DNA from: Candidatus Altarchaeales archaeon
Lineage (GTDB): Archaea; Altiarchaeota; Altiarchaeia; IMC4; QMZM01
Direction of reading: 5' to 3'
DNA length: 6,712 bases
NCBI GenBank assembly: GCA_003663045.1
Contig: QMZG01000061.1
Location: forward strand, 1 to 6,712
Shown here: positions 5,043 to 6,712 of the stretch, in pieces
Numbering within the stretch: the first letter of the stretch is position 1
Layout of the letters: every line of letters starts with the position of its first letter
Translations under genes and position numbers: made by a program
The notes under the pieces: model-generated
Told to the model about the DNA's origin: nothing
The model's input: the letters and a program-made list of their open reading frames with translations, nothing else
Databases searched by the model: none

Positions 5043-6431
5043 ATGGTGAAACAGAGTTATGATGTGGTAATCATTGGTTCGGGACCTGCTGGTATGTTTG
5101 CGGCACACGAGCTTCTAAAGGAAAAAAATATTCGTGTTCTAATTATCGATGAGGGTAAGGATATCAAAAATAGGAAATGTCCTATGGGTGAGACCATAAA
5201 GTGTGCTCACTGTACCCCTTGTAATATAATGTGTGGCGTAGGTGGCTCAGGAACCTTTTCTGACGGTACTCTAAACCTGAGACCAGATGTTGGTGGTGAT
5301 CTCACTTCTTTGACCAAGGATGAAAGATTGGCTTGGGATTTGATAGATGAAGTGGATAAGACACTTCTGAAATTTGGTACTCCAAAGAGGATATACGGCA
5401 GAGATAAAAAGGGGGTCACCGAATTGAAGAGAAAAGCTGCCTCAGTTGGTGTCAAATTCATTGAGATCCCACAGAGACATATCGGCACCGATAGGGCACC
5501 AAGGGTAATTGAAAGATTTGCGGAATATCTAAGAAAAAATGGGATTAAATTTCTTCTTCAAACCAGGGTGGAGGATGTTCTTGTCAAAGATGGCGTTTGC
5601 AAAGGGGTTAGGTTGAAGAATGGAAAGGAAATTAAAGCCAGATATGTCATTATAGCTCCGGGGAGGATAGGTGCTCCATGGTTGAATAAATTGATAGATA
5701 AGCATAAGATTAAAGCAAAATTTGGACCCATTGATGTTGGCGTCAGGGTGGAGGTCTCTTCCATAATCATGGATCCAGTAGTAAAAATCAATAGGGACCC
5801 GAAGTTTCATATCAGGACGAGGACCTATGATGATTTTGTAAGAACATTCTGCATGAATCACGAGGGCTTCGTAGTTAAAGAAAATTATGATGGCTTTGTC
5901 GGAGTCAATGGACATTCACGGACAGATAAAAAATCCAATAACAGCAATTTTGCCTTCCTGGTCCGTGTGACATTAACCAAGCCCGTTGAAAACACTATCA
6001 AATACGGGAAATCTATAGCAAAATTAGCCACCACCATTGGTGGTGGAGAGCCAATCCTTCAGAGGATAGGAGATCTGAGAAGGGGAAGGAGATCTCATAG
6101 GGAAAGGATACTTCAGAATCCGGTTCAGAATACCCTGAGAGATGTCACCCCCGGCGACATTTCCATGGCTTTGCCTCACAGGATTGTTACAGACATCCTT
6201 GAGGGTCTTGAAAAATTGAATGAAGTAATCCCCGGGGTGGCTTCTGATTCCACTTTACTTTATGCCCCAGAAATCAAGTTTTACGCCACCCAGGTCTCTG
6301 TAGATAAAAATATGGAGACCTCTGTAAAGAATCTGTTTGCCGCTGGGGATGGTGCCGGTCTTTCCAGGGATATCGTTAATGCAGCAGCTACCGGGATATT
6401 GGCCGGGAGGGGTATTCTGAGGGGAAGATGA
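5043..6431 (+). CDS. FAD-dependent dehydrogenase of the COG2509 type
   Basis: The 462-residue product is a cytoplasmic two-dinucleotide-binding-fold flavoprotein. The FAD-binding Rossmann start is VVIIGSGPAGMFAAHELL at 8-25, with the ribose-binding acid in IIDEG at 34-38. A cysteine-rich loop follows, with Cys46, 54, 57, 60 and 64, running into GVGGSGTFSDGTLNL at 65-79, a block typical of COG2509. The middle part carries APG at 205-207, the usual end of the inserted NAD(P)-binding-like region. Near the C-terminus are the block APEIKFYATQV (408-418) and the second FAD motif LFAAGDGAGLSRDI (431-444), followed by NAAATGILAGRGI. The family has been annotated only as uncharacterised FAD-dependent dehydrogenases, so substrate and electron acceptor are unknown. 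It has its own promoter and appears monocistronic; its 3' end almost touches a convergent gene. The flavoprotein call is firm; the physiological role is not known. Confidence 0.93.
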   Translation: MVKQSYDVVIIGSGPAGMFAAHELLKEKNIRVLIIDEGKDIKNRKCPMGETIKCAHCTPCNIMCGVGGSGTFSDGTLNLRPDVGGDLTSLTKDERLAWDLIDEVDKTLLKFGTPKRIYGRDKKGVTELKRKAASVGVKFIEIPQRHIGTDRAPRVIERFAEYLRKNGIKFLLQTRVEDVLVKDGVCKGVRLKNGKEIKARYVIIAPGRIGAPWLNKLIDKHKIKAKFGPIDVGVRVEVSSIIMDPVVKINRDPKFHIRTRTYDDFVRTFCMNHEGFVVKENYDGFVGVNGHSRTDKKSNNSNFAFLVRVTLTKPVENTIKYGKSIAKLATTIGGGEPILQRIGDLRRGRRSHRERILQNPVQNTLRDVTPGDISMALPHRIVTDILEGLEKLNEVIPGVASDSTLLYAPEIKFYATQVSVDKNMETSVKNLFAAGDGAGLSRDIVNAAATGILAGRGILRGR

Positions 6432-6434
6432 AAT

Positions 6435-6712
6435 CTATCTAAAAGTTGCCGCACTTACAACAGCGAAGATATCTTCATGCTCGTATCTAAATTTCTCAAA
6501 AACCCTTAGATTCATAGTTCCTGTAGGGTAATTTGTTTTCTCTTGGATCATGATCAATTCAACCACAGGAAGGATAAAATCAAGAGAGTACTCTCCATAT
6601 TCATCCAACTCTTCAAAGGGTTTTGTATCTTCTGGTTTAAAGATTTGTAGTTCCGGTGGATACTTGTTTACTGGTTTTACTTTTTTGATGATGTCTATTA
6701 TGTGGTCAACTA
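6435..6712 (-). CDS. Unrecognised protein, C-terminal part only (5' end outside window)
   Basis: On the minus strand one frame is open from the window edge (first whole codon at 6710) for 91 codons to a TAG at 6437-6435. The translation is a plausible soluble protein, with stretches such as YPPELQIFKPEDTKPFEELD and a conserved-looking end YEHEDIFAVVSAATFR. It has no Cys, no obvious membrane segment and no motif I can assign. The other two minus frames meet stop codons at once at the window edge. Codon use is like that of the neighbours. The stop lies 3 bp from the end of the convergent FAD gene, which fits a real gene in a compact genome. No start is visible, so the true length is unknown. 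I do not recognise the family and propose no function. Confidence 0.6.
   Translation of the reverse strand, partial: VDHIIDIIKKVKPVNKYPPELQIFKPEDTKPFEELDEYGEYSLDFILPVVELIMIQEKTNYPTGTMNLRVFEKFRYEHEDIFAVVSAATFR

Noticed and set aside
1..6712. CRISPR array, tRNA or rRNA gene, insertion sequence, integrase or attachment site.
   Set aside because: No spaced direct repeats, no cloverleaf with the conserved T-loop sequence, no transposase or integrase motifs, and no terminal inverted repeats were seen on reading both strands.

Overview
The window is archaeal chromosome, AT-rich, and most likely euryarchaeal in the broad sense. The evidence is a set of archaeal/eukaryotic-type information-processing proteins with no bacterial counterpart (ribosomal proteins S6e, S24e and S27ae, aIF2-gamma, RNA polymerase subunit Rpo7, Spt4, and the archaeal GTP-dependent dephospho-CoA kinase). 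TATA-like promoters lie 20 to 40 bases before the first genes of transcription units. The sequence style (AT-rich, Lys/Glu/Ile-rich proteins) would fit a Thermoplasmatota-like or methanogen-related lineage, but I cannot fix the lineage by eye.

Layout, left to right. (1) 1-208: no convincing gene, then a TATA box before rps6e. (2) 209-2442, + strand: rps6e, aIF2-gamma and a PIN-domain RNase-like gene form one tight unit, closed by a pyrimidine/T-rich tract at 2451-2492. (3) 2555-4991, + strand: rpo7, spt4 (58 codons, overlapping rpo7 by 4 nt), the dephospho-CoA kinase (DUF359), rps24e, rps27ae and a DUF429 gene form a second unit with its own promoter. (4) 5043-6431, + strand: a COG2509-type FAD-dependent dehydrogenase with its own TATA box and an almost leaderless start. 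(5) 6435-6712, - strand: the C-terminal 91 codons of an unrecognised gene, convergent with the FAD gene and separated from it by only 3 bp.

Functionally, the first two units are the conserved archaeal translation/transcription cluster. S6e, S24e and S27ae belong to the small ribosomal subunit. aIF2-gamma is the GTPase core of the initiator-tRNA carrier. Rpo7 forms the RNA polymerase stalk with Rpo4. Spt4 pairs with Spt5 for elongation. The CoA kinase is the metabolic passenger usual in this neighbourhood. The PIN and DUF429 genes are putative nucleases embedded in this setting.

I do not see a clearly new system. The points most worth a second look are a ferredoxin-like cysteine pattern in the N-terminal part of the FAD enzyme, the DUF429 nuclease-fold gene attached to the end of the ribosomal operon, Lys/Glu-rich tails on three separate information-processing proteins, the N-terminal extension of aIF2-gamma, and the unidentified convergent gene at the right edge.
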